Shown: in pieces, positions 20,784 to 32,015 of the stretch
Layout of the letters: every line of letters begins with the position of its first letter
Position numbering within the stretch: the stretch's first letter is position 1
Assembly (NCBI GenBank): GCA_009763385.1
Contig: CM019827.1
Location: forward strand, 91,496,314 to 91,560,313
Length of the DNA stretch: 64,000 bases
Reading direction: 5' to 3'
Source of the DNA: Coix lacryma-jobi var. lacryma-jobi
Taxonomy: Eukaryota; Streptophyta; Magnoliopsida; Poales; Poaceae
The notes under the pieces: generated by a model
Databases searched by the model: none
Seen by the model: the letters and a program-made list of their open reading frames with translations, nothing else
What the model was told of the DNA's origin: nothing
Position numbers and translations under genes: made by a program

Positions 20784-22514
20784 CAAACTAGTAGCCACTG
20801 TCCCGAGAATCACCACGAAAGACAAACCCTAGAGCTTGCTAATGTCCACGACCGAAGAGGCAGGGTGGATGCTTCCAAGAAGCACAGTGGAACACTACAC
20901 AACTCTAGAAAGCCAACGCAAAAGATGGAAACCAAATCCGACAATGAACGAACAACCTGCAGATGAAACAGCGTAAAACAGCTCTGACCGGACTCTGCCT
21001 GCGTCCGGTCAGTGTACACCGGACGCGTCCGGTCAGGACAAACTGGTTCTGGACCCTTACTGTTTTGCACCGGACTCAGCGTGCATGAGCGTCCGGTCAA
21101 AACCTGTGCCAGCGTCCGGTCACGCACAGTGCAATGAACAGTGCACTCGGTGAGTCCGGTCACTAGGTTGCAAAGCGTCCGGTCAGTACACAAGAATCAC
21201 AAAGCAAGCATTCAACGACTGGACTCTAGCACATGCGTCCGGTCATCGTGAAACAAGCGTCCGGTCACCCTGAGAATGCACAGTTCGTTCACCGATTCTA
21301 CTCGATCTCACCCAAAACAAATCCTCTAGGGATCAAACTTGGTGAGAAGAGTCACAAGGAGTATAGTGAGCTATCTCTAAGAGATCATGGCTCGAACCTA
21401 TCTCCAAATCGATGAATCGAAGTATTTCGTGGGAAAGGTGAAAAACTTGATCCAAAACTAAAATCAATCGATCTCCTAGACCGTGAGGTTAGAGGTGAAT
21501 TCCTTCGGTGGAAAGAAGTGCCTCACGATCTAGAACAACTTGGTTCAAACGGATTTGCAAAAGATGAACCGAGAAAAGAGATCAAGCGACGGGAAAAACG
21601 TGGAGAAAAGGATTCCGCGAAGAACACGAACGAAACACGAATCACAACCACGAGATTGCAACCGTTGGGGAGGAGGGTGTCTCCCCCTACTTAACCTATT
21701 CCTAATTCCTACTCTGTTCCTATTCTACCCCTCTCTAATTACAGAGCGAGCCAGCTAAACCCTAAGGTTATTCTGGACCAACTCGGTGGTAGGAAGATCC
21801 GACGGCCACGCCCGCACAACTCGTAGCGTTGCCTCGACGCAACCTCCCGATTGCCGCCACGTGCTGCCACCGCTCCGCGTCCTTTTCCTGAACGTCGCAC
21901 CCCCGGTTTTGTGGCCCAAACTGGGAAACCAGCCTTTTCCAGCCAACCCCCGGTTTTGTGGCCCAAACCGGGAAACCAGCCCACCAGCATCTGAATTTTG
22001 AGGCCCAAACTCAGCAAACCCGCAGCGCCAGGTTTTGAGGCCCAAACCTGGAAACCGTCCTCAGCCTGAGTTTTGTGGCCAAACTCGGAAACCCTCAGCA
22101 CCCAGGTTTTGAGGCCCAAACTTCGAAACCATCCTCTCGATGGTTTTTCTCTGGCTCTACCACCAAACCGACGTCGTAGATGGGATGAACCGCCCGTGCA
22201 CCCCGTCCACCGACACGTGTCCGCAAGTCCACGACTCAGGTAACACATGACCGCAAGTCTTCGCTCGTCGCTGTCCCAAGCTGCCAGCCACCACAGCTGA
22301 TCCTCGGGCCACCGGTCCTTCAGTCCAAGCCTCGCGTCCGCCCTTCGCCACTCTCAGTCCATCGGCATGGCACGTCTCTACTTGACCTTCACCTTGCCTC
22401 TGATCACTGTATCCGTGCTCGACACCTGCACAACACAAGCCAAAGAACATGCGCATCATCCCAGTTGACAATCACTCATCACTCAGAGACTCGGCATACA
22501 CCCATGTATCCGCA
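20784..22514 (-). repeat. 5' LTR of Sirevirus B, with internal deletions
   Basis: About 1.73 kb. U5 part (20998-21258) has repeated GTCCGGTCA/TGACCGGAC motifs. The outer part matches the 3' LTR at 1339-2699, but lacks the segment equivalent to 1685-1850. The stem-loop array is at 21901-22126. The outer edge is ATGTATCCGCA at 22504-22514. The inner edge is deleted. Confidence 0.85.
21901..22126 (-). repeat. Stem-loop array in B 5' LTR
   Basis: Six units matching 2085-2310. Several units differ from the 3' LTR in one arm only (for example CTGAG/CTCGG here against CCGAG/CTCGG there), which looks like decay or a half-step of a paired change. Loop core GAGGCCCA or GTGGCC. Confidence 0.8.
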
Positions 22515-23505
22515 GAAGATGAATTTAAATAAACTTTAATACTCACAGTTCTTTCATCCATGATGAATGAGCTGAGTCTTCTTTATGCAGTTCATCGTAT
22601 CCCTTGCTTCATCTCTGATGTGAATTCATCTCAGGACATTCCCATATTGTATTTGAGAGTTTTCTATAGGGGTTAGTCCAACAAAATATCCAATGTCTAC
22701 ACAAGCTAATTTCAGATCAATAATCAAACCAAACTCCGGGTCTAATTTGATTAAGGTAGACTTTTTAACCTAAGCACCATGCTTAATTGAAAAAGCCTAT
22801 GAAAGTACCCCAGGGAAGTACCTTCAAACCAAAATATACTAGCATAGATAAAAGTAGCATGAAAGCATAAAAGAGATTTATCCAAATAGAGATGACAGAG
22901 TATGATCATAGTGAGGAATATTTTTCTTTTTTTTCTCTTTTTTAATATTATAATTTTTTTTAGATGTAGATGACATGAATGCATGCAAAGAACTAAACAT
23001 GATGAGGATTTGATAAAAGAAAACCTAAACTAAATGGAGTGGACGCAAGGATGATTCAAAGTAAAGATGCAGTGGAATGCAAGGAATTAAAAAGATAACT
23101 ACTCACAAAGTTTAAAGTCCATGAGCAAGACCGTCTCACCTTGATCATACTTACCATATGGCTCACAACTAGGATTTGTGAGTGGCGCAGCGTAAATATC
23201 CGTCATATGGGATGGGAGTTGAATTGTTGTGACGACGACCTTTTCTCCAATCTACACATGGTTAGAATAATATATATGTATGCACAAACCTGTGAGATGG
23301 CAGGGCTCCAGAATTAATGATGAATCTTGAATGTTTAGGCACCCTGGGTTCTTCATTCTTGTGGAAGCTTGCCATAAGGTCGAAACAACATATTATGTCC
23401 TGTCTATTCCACAGTTAACAGAACAAAGGGTAATCCTACTAAAGCTAGTGGCACACTAAATTAGCAGACATCAAGATCATTATCAAAATCTTTACACCAA
23501 TTGCT
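22515..23505 (-). other. Truncated internal region of element I
   Basis: AT-rich sequence between B's LTR edge and I's primer-binding site. On the minus strand it would be the 5' leader and start of gag, but I find only short frames and no Gag domain. Homopolymer-rich stretch at 22921-22965. It is cut at 22514 by B. Confidence 0.55.
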
Positions 23506-23523
23506 TCCCCGGCAACGGCGCCA
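23506..23523 (-). promoter_or_regulatory. Primer-binding site of element I (tRNA-Asp)
   Basis: On the minus strand TGGCGCCGTTGCCGGGGA, the classic Athila/Tat site complementary to tRNA-Asp. The same site occurs on the plus strand in C2 (48495 onward) and, with two changes, in C (40811-40828). Confidence 0.9.
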
Positions 23524-23531
23524 AAAATGCT

Positions 23532-24981
23532 TATTGACGTTCGTTAGTGCAAAAAGAATATGAAAGATTCCGCAAGTGCACAGAACACCATTGTAGCATT
23601 TTACCGGGAGTATTCCAGGATCATTATTTATATTTTGCCACTGGGAAGCTAGGGTCAAGAATCTGATAACTTACTATCATGCATCTACTAACTCAGAGTA
23701 CTAATTAGACTAAAGCAGGAGCAATGGATATATGATATGATAATGAATGAAAGCACATAAAAGATAATTCAATGATAACTAGATAACTATAGTGGGAGGA
23801 CAACGGGAGAGATCAAGGTTCCTATGCACTTCTCTATTACTTGGGTTCTAAGGCAACAAAGATGAAAAGATATAGAAGTCATATAATAACACTTCGGGAC
23901 ATCAGAACACCAACCACAGAAAGGGATGAGAAGAGGGTTGGGAAGCTCTGACTACGGTCCTACGAACACCAACCCGAACGTGGTGGAATACGTCGGCCAT
24001 CAGGGCTGTCACCACCTGGGGCTACCACCACTATCCGTGGGGTTGAGCGCAACCTCAGGTAACCTATAGACTAAACACCAAGTCTAATCTATCGATTACT
24101 ACTCTAATTATGGCCTATAACTAGAGCACTCGATACGAGCGGAGATCCTATGCTAGAACATAACAACTATACTAATCATAATATGAAAGGCATAAAGTAA
24201 TAGAGAAGATAAATATATTAAAGCATAAGTCTTACAAAGGAAAGATACAAAGACATACCGAAACTCTGAAGACTCCTCCGGAACCAGAGCGCAGCTCCGC
24301 TCTCCCTAACTCCCGACTAGAGCTAAGCTATTGCATTGGAAAATCTAAACCTAATTACATAGAGGAGAAAGGTCATCCATTCGAGGGACGCCTCTACAAC
24401 TCCATGATGATGTGTTGCCTCAGGGGGGTCCTGGGTTTATTATATAGGGGGCTCCTGGCCTCCCCTCCACCTTGGGCAAGCGATGTGGGACTAAATCCTT
24501 CGCCATATGCACATGGGCCTTAATGGGCCAAAACACGTTGGAGAGGTCGGTTGGAGTGCGTCACGCGAAGGGGGGCGAGATTGGGCCCTGTACCTGACTG
24601 GTCGGTCCAGGGGGGAGACCGTTTGGTCTGTCTCAATGACAGGTGGGCCCCTCCTTCCGTGGGCTGCCTTCTCGTGTCTTCTGGAATGTTCTAGAATCTT
24701 CCATGTCGTATCCATCGAGGACTCTCGCTCCGGGACTCCAAATATAGCAAATCATATGTCCGTTTCGATCATCTCGACGAGGTCTTCGCAATGGTGTTCT
24801 CTGTTTGATCACTTGAGATACTTTTATATGGTAAAAACATTGATGTCCTACAAAACAAGTGAGAGCACCAGAACTCGTGGAACTTGTTAGTTTCAAACCC
24901 TACAACTATGCTTTGTGATTCATTTAGTGTCATTTCATGCAATAGTTGATGGTTAATTATGAGCATTAGTGAGCGTCAACA
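23532..24981 (-). repeat. 5' LTR of element I
   Basis: 1450 bp, bounded by TATTGACG and CGTCAACA on the plus strand (near-perfect terminal inverted repeats). A minus-strand TATA box (TATATAATAA) lies at about 24438-24447. No ORF of note. Confidence 0.75.
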
Positions 24982-25997
24982 GAAATGTAGCATACAGTGC
25001 TCATAGCTTCAGCCAAATATCGCCTAGGAGTCCTATGCTCATCGAGCATCATCCTGGCCATCTCAACAAGGGTCCGATTCTTCCTCTCTACAACACCATT
25101 CTGTGGCGGTGTGTAAGGGGAAGAAAACTGATGCTCTAAACCCAAAGTGTTACAAAACTTCTCAATATCCGAGTTCTTAAACTCGGAACCATTATCACTA
25201 CGGATAGCTTGCATTGAGTTCAAAGGGAACTCATTCTGAAGACGCGGAATTAGATTGCGAGCAAAAGAGAAAGTCTTAGTCTTCTCAGTCAAAAAGAAAA
25301 CCCATGAATATCTCGAAAAGTCGTCAACAACAACAAGCACATACCACTTCCCCCCAACCGAGCTCACCCGAGCCGGACCAACAAGGTCCATGCGCAAAAG
25401 CTCTCCAGGGCACTTAGTCATGACCTGAGTCACTGGATGGTGGGGAGCAACAACCATCTTCCCATGTATACAAGAATGGCAAACAAGATCCTTCTCCATG
25501 CACAACTTGGGCAATCCTCAGATTAGGCCAAGTGAACTAAGCCTTGCAAGCAAGTCGAAGCTCAAATGTCCTAGTCTCCTATGCCACTTCCAAAGATCAG
25601 AGGAGGAAGGTCCAGCCAAAAGACAACGAGAAACTCCAAATGACTCCGAGAAATTCACACGAAAGACTTTCCCAAAGGGCGAAATCAAACAAACAAGATT
25701 GCCCTGAGGATCCAAAATACGACTGAGATTCGGCTTAAAACGAATCTCATAGTCATCATCAAAGAGTTGTGAAACAGAAAGAAGGTTAAAATGCAAGTTA
25801 GAAACAAGAGGAACATCGCGCAACACAAAGTGCTCATTAACTCGCACCGATCCACGATACAACAATTTAACTTTGCTATTGTCGTCGAAGGTGATAAACT
25901 CCTTTCCGGCGACCGGACTAAGACTGGAGAACCACTTGGCGTTTCCGATCATGTGCCTCGAGCAGCCGGAATCCACCAACCAAACGTTCTCCAATCG
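24982..25997 (-). pseudogene. pol: Sirevirus H pol fragment (protease and integrase)
   Basis: Starts after the gag stop and a TAG in its own frame. Protease motif WLVDSGCSRHM, pre-integrase WHRRLGHLSFDLL and HSCIHGKM, and integrase with MDLVGP, IRSDNGSEF and NGVVERKNR. A CGA-to-TGA stop at 25518-25520 breaks it (B and D have CGA). It ends at CYIS, where element I begins. Confidence 0.83.
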
Positions 25998-26008
25998 TTT
26001 TACCTACA

Positions 26009-27830
26009 TCAATAAAAAGACATAGGGTGAGCATACGGTCCAACACTGGGGTAAGTGAAATAGGGAGAATACCAGTGTTGGAGCGGCTGCTGAAAAGAAC
26101 GGTTAGCAGAAAAACCATTCCTAGCACGCCTACAGGAAGAGCGATCACCACGTAGAGGAAAACGTGGTCCGCTAAGGGAAGAGCGTCCATCGCGATACTC
26201 AAAACGCGATTGGGGAAAACGCTCAACTACAAGGCCACCGCCACGGGGTCCATAGCCCACAACTACAGGCTCCCGCCGGGCACGTCCTCCTCGCGGCCTA
26301 GGCCTAGGAACTTGAGGTTTTGGACCTCTAGGCCTAGCAGCACGCCTCTGAACATTCGACACATGTACATCATGGAAAAGATGGTACATGTCCGTGTTGT
26401 TCATCTCCTTTGCACGAAGCGCCTCTCTCTTGCGCTGAAAGCAAAACTCACTCAAGTGTCCATCTCTCCCACAATGTTCACAGTGGTACCTCACCGCTCT
26501 CATAGGGGGTTGTTGGTACTCGCGGTAGTGGGTGTGGATCACTTTGCCATTCTGTGGCACAAGCTCCACCTGGATAGGTGACATTGTGTCTAGCTTGTTC
26601 TTGAGGTGGTTTGGTTTTGGAGCCTATGATTGTTTCTTGGGTGGAGCTCTCGGAGGTTCAACAAATACCCCATCCTTGGTGTTAGGCTTTAGAGGCTCTT
26701 TGGGTGGAATCTTGGTAAGCTTGGGAGTAGTGGTGGAGTTGGGCTTCTCACATGGGTTTAGACCACTCGACTCTCCAATCTTGCCAAAAGACGAAGCGCA
26801 CTCAACACCCTGAGCAAAGCCTACACCTGGACCTCCAGTAGCACGCTTGATTTGGGAGATCATCATTCCCAGCTGTGGCTCACCACTAGACACCCATGAC
26901 AAGATGGTCCGAAGGTATGTGTTTTCCTCCTCGGTTTGCATCTTGTCATGCTGCACATTCGCAATCTCCATCTCCAAACCCTCACACAAAGCGCATCTAG
27001 ACACACAAGTGCTACCCGAGCTGGCCTTCTCAAGAGACACAATCTTGGCATTCTTCTCTGCCAACTCAGATTGCAAGCCTGCACAGGACTTGCATGCACC
27101 CAACAGCGAGGATCTAGCCTTAAGCTCATCCACCTCTCCTACCAACACAACATACTTACTTCTCAAAGTGAGAAGGTCAGTCATGTGTGTGGAGCACATC
27201 TCACACTCCTCCTCCTCGGTGACAACAATGGTCGACTTGACAGATTCAAGTTCCTTCACCGTATCCTCTCACTTCTGCCTAAGCTCCTTCCACTCTCTAG
27301 CAGCACGCCTAAGCAACTTATCTTGACTAAGAAGGGCGGTAGTAATTTTCTCGGCCTTAGCAAAAAGCTCATCGGGGGTCTGAGATACTTGGGAGGTGTC
27401 ATCGTCATCGTCCTCATTCCGAGGGATGTTCTCCAGCTCGCCGTCGACCTCCATGTCAAGGGCCATGGTGCAGAAGCCCTCGTTGTCGGCGAAGAAGCAG
27501 AGGTCGTTCAGCTTGTCCTCGATCCTCTTCTTCTTCTCGGACACGTCATCGCTTGAGGAAGCGGAGTCGTCATCCGAGTCGTCGATGTCGCTGAGCGTTG
27601 CGAAGAACGCACGCTGCTCAGCCTGGGCCTTCTCCAAGTACATCGTCTTGATGTACTCCTTGTTGAAGCCGCCCTTCCGCTTCTGCTTCGTGGGGACGTA
27701 CTTCTCCCTGCGCTTGTCGGAGTCGTACTTGTGCCCATGATCCGCCTTGCCGAAGACTTGCTTGTTCTTATTCGGGCAATTGGCGATGAAGTGGTTAGGG
27801 TCGCCGCACTCGAAACATCCCGAGCGTCCT
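26009..27830 (-). pseudogene. gag: Sirevirus H gag, C-terminal part
   Basis: Left piece of gag, from the knuckle (CFECGDPNHFIANC) through acidic tract, coiled coil with CxxC pairs, second knuckle (CEHCGRDGHLSEFC) and Arg-rich tail ending HPMSFY*. Stops: TGG-to-TGA at 27269-27271 and TGG-to-TAG at 26624-26626, both Trp in sister copies. The piece is joined in the ancestor to 38239-39010. Confidence 0.83.
27826..27830. repeat. Target-site duplication GTCCT, left copy
   Basis: GTCCT directly before the TGTAACACC start of G, repeated at 38234-38238 after its 3' LTR. Removing G and one copy restores the gag reading order seen in B (the knuckle region CGAGTGTCCTCCTCCG). Confidence 0.95.
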
Positions 27831-28204
27831 TGTAACACCTCTGGTGTTTAAGCATGTAATTAACTTGACATATCATCATTAGCATCATTAATCATCTTGA
27901 TCATGATTTCATGTGTATGCATTTGCTTATTGTATCATTTTATGTGATGTACCTCTATTGCAAAAACCCTTATTAGCCCACTTCTTCCTATAGGGGCAAA
28001 ATGGTAATTTCACCTCTGTGCCTAGTTCTATGTAATTCTTGTTCAAATTTAGTGTCCTGATGTTTGTGGCTTTGATCAAAGTTCAAAATCAGATTTGATT
28101 TGAATTTCTTTTTTTTTTTTTTTTTTGCAAAACCCCAAAATCCCAAATCCTGGATTTATTCCCTTTTTGATAACTTTTTCAAAATTCAAAATTTTGAGTT
28201 GGTT

Positions 28205-28590
28205 CAAAAAGCAAAGTTGTGCATCTGACCTAGAGGAACAACTTTGGTATTTACAGATTTCCATGTTTCTATATAAAATTTGAAGAAATTTCAAATTCAT
28301 TCAAATTCCAGTTTTTGTCCCCTTTTCAGTTTTAAAAATTTATTCAAAAACTATTGAGTTTCAGAAAAAGTGTATATTAGCAAAGTTGTAGGTTTTGACA
28401 AATGGAACAACTTTCATATATAAAGATTTTCAAGTTTCAGTTTGAAATCCAAAGTAATTTTGATTTGAATCAAAGTTGAAAAATGTTCCCTTTTTTGTTT
28501 TTGATTATAGTTCAAAAACTATTTGGAATTTGAAAATGTTGATATTGACAAAGTTGTAGATCTCTTTTTTCTGAACAACTTTGGTATTTT
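28205..28590 (+). repeat. Three 168-bp modules with inverted repeats, G 5' LTR
   Basis: CAAAGTTGT starts at 28212, 28381 and 28549 (spacing 169 and 168). Each is followed within 15-20 bp by an ACAACTTT-type complement, forming a 9-bp inverted repeat. The modules are diverged elsewhere. The same arrangement is in the 3' LTR (34010-34390) and, at about 157 bp spacing, in F (59057, 59214, 59371). Confidence 0.8.
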
Positions 28591-28679
28591 GAGTTTTTGT
28601 CGCACAGTTCAAATTTTGGGAGATTTTTGCAAAATCCAGAGTTCAGCCAAAAGTCAAACCCTAAGACCTAGCCTGTTCA

Positions 28680-29930
28680 TCTTCCACCTACAGCTAGGGG
28701 GCCCCGGCCATGGCCGCGCGACAGCGCCGCCTGCGCCACGCGCGCCTGGCAGCCGCACGCCGCCCCCGACTTGTCGCCCGCGCCCGCGACATCTCTTTCG
28801 CACCCGCACGCGCACAGTTGACCTCCGCCCCGTCCCCCACTGTTTCCCCGCGCGTCGCTGCCGCGTGGCCGTCGCCGGCGAACGCACGCCCGAGCCCCGG
28901 CTGCACGCCGTCCTTCCCGCCAGAGCGCAATCGAGTGCGCACGCTCTCGCCGAGCTTATCCACCCACCCTCGTGCTCTCTACCGTCCCATAGCCGCGGCT
29001 ATATAAGCCGCCGGAGCTTCGACCTCCGCACTCCACCTCCGCCACCGTGGCCAGACCTCTCCAGACACTCCGCCTCTCCACCAGCTAGCCCTAAAGCTCC
29101 GCCTTGAGCTCGTGAAGCTTTCCCACCCTTCAATTTCACCTTCCCCGCCTCCGTTTGCCCGGCGTAACCCCATCTTCCCAATCTCCGACGGAACCCCGGC
29201 GAGCTCGGGTTCGTGGAATTCGCTGTCTCCGGCCTTGATCATCTCCCTCCGACCCTTGCATTCGCTTCCCTATCTCCGTGCGGTTCTAACCTGGCCTTTG
29301 CGGCTCTGTTTGATGCCCAGGGTCGCCACTGCGCCGATCGCCGCCGCTCGCCGTCCGCCGGTCATCGCCGTTCGTCCACCTCCGTCCATCCCCTCACCTC
29401 GCCGAGTTCCTTGATCGACGCGGGTGAGCCCTCTGATCACGCTCGTGTCCTCAGCTCTGCCGCGGAGTGCCCAGTTTGGCCGGCGTAAACGCGCCGCCGC
29501 GCTCGGGTCACCGCCGGCGAGCAGAGTGCCGCCGTTATCGTCTCCTCCCTCGAGCCTCACCCTCGAGCACGAGTCGAGCCTCACCCTCGAGCCCTGCCTC
29601 CGACACGTGGTAAGCATCCGAGCCTCCAGCCTCTGCTTCCACTCCGCCTCGCCCGAGCCCAAGCCTCGGCGAGCGCATACCCTCCGCTTCGCCCGAGCCC
29701 AAGCCTCGGCGTCGCATGCTCTCCGCTTCGCCCGAGACAGGCCTCGGACGGAGGCTCACTTCTCCGTCTCGCCCGAGCCTCCGGGCCAGGCCTCGGACGA
29801 AGCTGTCGCTTCCGTCTCGACCGAGCCCGTCTCGACCGAGCCCCGCGCGATTCGCCCGAGCCCCGCGATTCGCCGAGCCCGGCCTAGAAGGAGCACAGTG
29901 CTCTTCTCTTTTTCTGAGAGATGTGAATAG
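28680..29930 (+). promoter_or_regulatory. GC-rich promoter and leader island, G 5' LTR
   Basis: A sharp switch from AT-rich to GC-rich sequence. The TATA box CTATATAAG is at 28999-29007, followed by C-rich leader sequence. Downstream (29560-29880) are short GC-rich tandem repeats with CCGAG...CTCGG arms, including CGTCTCGACCGAGCC units whose copy number differs by one between the LTRs. A splice-donor-like GTAAGC lies at 29609. Reads like a plant promoter with a long leader. Confidence 0.7.
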
Positions 29931-31729
29931 TGTTCTGTTTTCTTTTTTTTGTATGATTTTCTGTGTGCATCCAAAAATTCTGAAATTTTTGTGGTAGACT
30001 CTTTATGCTCTGGAGTATTTTATAAAAATATGAAACTTGAGTTTTGTGCAAAAATTTGAAAATGTAAAATTCCCCTTTTAATTGAAAAATGAAGGTTTTG
30101 GTATTTTTGGAGAGTGATCTATAACTCCAAAAATCTTGAGATAAATTTTTGTGACCTTTTTATGACATGCTGAACCTCGGGTAAAATTTTGAAGTCTTTT
30201 GGAACTAATTGATTTTTGTGAGCTTTTATTTTAATTCTTGAATAGTGCCTTTTGTTAATTAAGTGTCTAGAATTATTTGAACACCTTAATGACCTCCAAA
30301 AATTATGAAATTTGTTTTGCCATCTATCTACACCATAATGAACTTATGTGATTAATTTGGTAATTTTTGGAGCAACTTCATAAAATGACCTTTTAAATAA
30401 ATTAAGAAAATAGAAAAGATGGATTAGGGTTGGTAATAAGTGTTTGATGATGTGATCTTTGGATTGATTGATGTTCATAGACCCCTACCCTTTGGTCTAT
30501 GATGTTTGTGATGCTATGTTTGGTTGATGCTTAGGATAATTATAATAAGGGCTAGTTTAATCAATATTGCTTAAGGAAGAAATGGTTACCTTTTATGCTC
30601 AACCTAGATTTCGACTATGCCTTGTTTAAGAGTAATCTAGAATCAGTGGAATTGTCTTGCACCATAAGTCCATATCATCATTCTCATGAGCATTCATCAT
30701 TGCATCCGTATAGTTGACGAAGAAGGACCTGAAGTCGAGGTAGCCACCGAAGGATCTGTCCCCGAGGCGACCCCGAGCTCCGACACCTACTCCAACCCCG
30801 AGTCCGTCCTTTTTGCCATTCAAGGCAAGCCCCGGTGCATTTAACCCTTCCATTTATAAAATGTTTTCCTTAAATGCTTTTGAGTTAAATTACTGCATTA
30901 GGTTATAGGAGTTGTGTGATGACCTATTGCCTCCTGCATTATTTACCTCCACCAAAAGATCCACCCGCCTTGTTTTAAAAACTATTTGCAAAATGCTTAG
31001 TGATGCTATATAATAGATTTGCAAAAATGCCAATTTCAAAAGTGTGATCACTTAAAGAACTTTTATGGGAATTTGGCTTTACTCCCACTATTGGCTAAGT
31101 ATCTGATCCGTACTTAGTCAATGGGAAGGAGAGGTTGTCCTTGCGTACGGTGCCGTCATGTTGTAGTCCGGGACTCAACAGTTGACACCGACCGGTACAG
31201 GGTTGAAAAACCGACAGGACCTGTACTCTTGGGTTAGAGTCCCGAGGTGCTTGTCGCTGGCGGAAAAATGTAGGGACCATCCGTATGGGGGCCTGCTGGC
31301 CAAGACTTGCAACTGTTCACATACTACGGAAAGCTCTGGCTCCGAGAAATCCATTATTGGACCGACAACCGCGCACTGGGAGTGGAGAGATGGCGGAAGT
31401 AGCATGTACCCACGTGGGTTAGAGTCCCGGATTGGAGTGGTGTACTGTACTTCCGGGTGGCGTAGGACCGGGCCCAATCTTGGAGGAATCGTGGAAGACG
31501 GGTTGGCATATGCAAGCTTGGGTGCTACATATGCAGTGTGAATAGGGATCCTCAGCTGAGTATTATTTATCCGGATTAACGTTGCTCCTCGGTTATGGAG
31601 ACTTGGTCACTGACTGTCAACGGAGAGTGGTTCTCAACTAGGAATGTTTTGAAATGTAAAATGAATCATGGTCAATGAAGAACTGAGGAATACTTGAACC
31701 TTTCCAAAATAAAACAAGTTTTACAAGAT

Positions 31730-31895
31730 GCTTTTTCTGCAAACAGGACCTGTACTCTTGGGTTAGAGTCCCGAGGTGCTTGTTGCTGGCGGAAAGACTC
31801 ATAATGCTTTTTCTGCAAACAGGACCTGTACTCTTGGGTTAGAGTCCCGAGGTGCTTGTTGCTGGCGGAAAAACTCAAAATGCTTTTTCTGCAAA
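31730..31895 (+). repeat. 76-bp tandem repeat in G 5' LTR
   Basis: GCTTTTTCTGCAAACAGG begins at 31730 and 31806, with a partial third copy at about 31881. Each full unit holds GGACCTGTACTCTTGGG and GTCCCGAGGTGCTTG. A further copy of the core lies apart at 31217-31265. The same pair is in the 3' LTR near 37544-37700. Confidence 0.85.
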
Positions 31896-31963
31896 TTTCT
31901 CGATCTTGTTCAAGCCTTACCTAAGCCTTTCATTCCTGAGTCTCCTCCCTTTTTCTTTGTCGG

Positions 31964-32015
31964 GTAAGTCTTGTTGAGTACCCCAGTACTCAGGGTTTGT
32001 TAACCCCTGTTGCAG
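31964..32015 (+). other. Conserved hairpin island with splice-like ends, G 5' LTR
   Basis: 52 bp from GTAAGT to TTGCAG, with a GAGTAC/GTACTC hairpin inside. Repeated at 37778-37829 and, as 55 bp, in the strongly diverged LTR of F (63763-63817). It looks like a plant intron in sequence but is shorter than typical plant introns. Confidence 0.7.

Larger units (their letters stand above)
1339..22514 (-). mobile_element. Sirevirus B (Ty1/copia, Maximus/SIRE-type), nested host of element A
   Basis: Minus-strand LTR retrotransposon. Order on its own strand: 5' LTR (22514-20784), iMet primer-binding site, gag (20723-18042), pol (18036-14843), long 3' untranslated region (14842-13934 plus 3271-2700) with several polypurine tracts, and 3' LTR (2699-1339). 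Element A sits in the 3' untranslated region. The outer edge of the 5' LTR is at 22514 (ATGTATCCGCA on the plus strand). The 3' LTR lacks its last several hundred bases, so no target duplication can be checked. Coding regions carry several stops and frameshifts, so it is a dead copy. Confidence 0.85.
22515..24981 (-). mobile_element. Element I: tRNA-Asp-primed gypsy (Athila/Tat-like) fragment
   Basis: Minus-strand element with one 1450-bp LTR (23532-24981), an Asp primer-binding site (23506-23523) and about 1 kb of internal DNA. The LTR starts TGTTGACGCTC on its own strand and ends CGTCAATA, probably once CGTCAACA. The bases after 24981 (GAAATGTAGC) continue H's integrase, so I appears to have inserted into H. 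The left part is missing, so the target duplication is not testable. No coding region is left in the window. Confidence 0.7.

Noticed and set aside
24491..24896. Short ORFs near 24.5-24.9 kb as a possible host gene
   Set aside because: They lie inside the LTR of I, on both strands, with no domain.
28523..29107. 194-codon Arg/Pro/Ala-rich ORF in the G LTR GC island (also 34321-34905)
   Set aside because: It spans the TATA box and the AT-rich to GC-rich boundary, has low complexity, and overlaps long ORFs in other frames. Best explained as promoter and leader DNA.
31182..31541. 119-codon plus-strand ORF in the G LTR (also 36996-37355)
   Set aside because: No domain, low conservation in F at the matching place, and no start context; likely chance.
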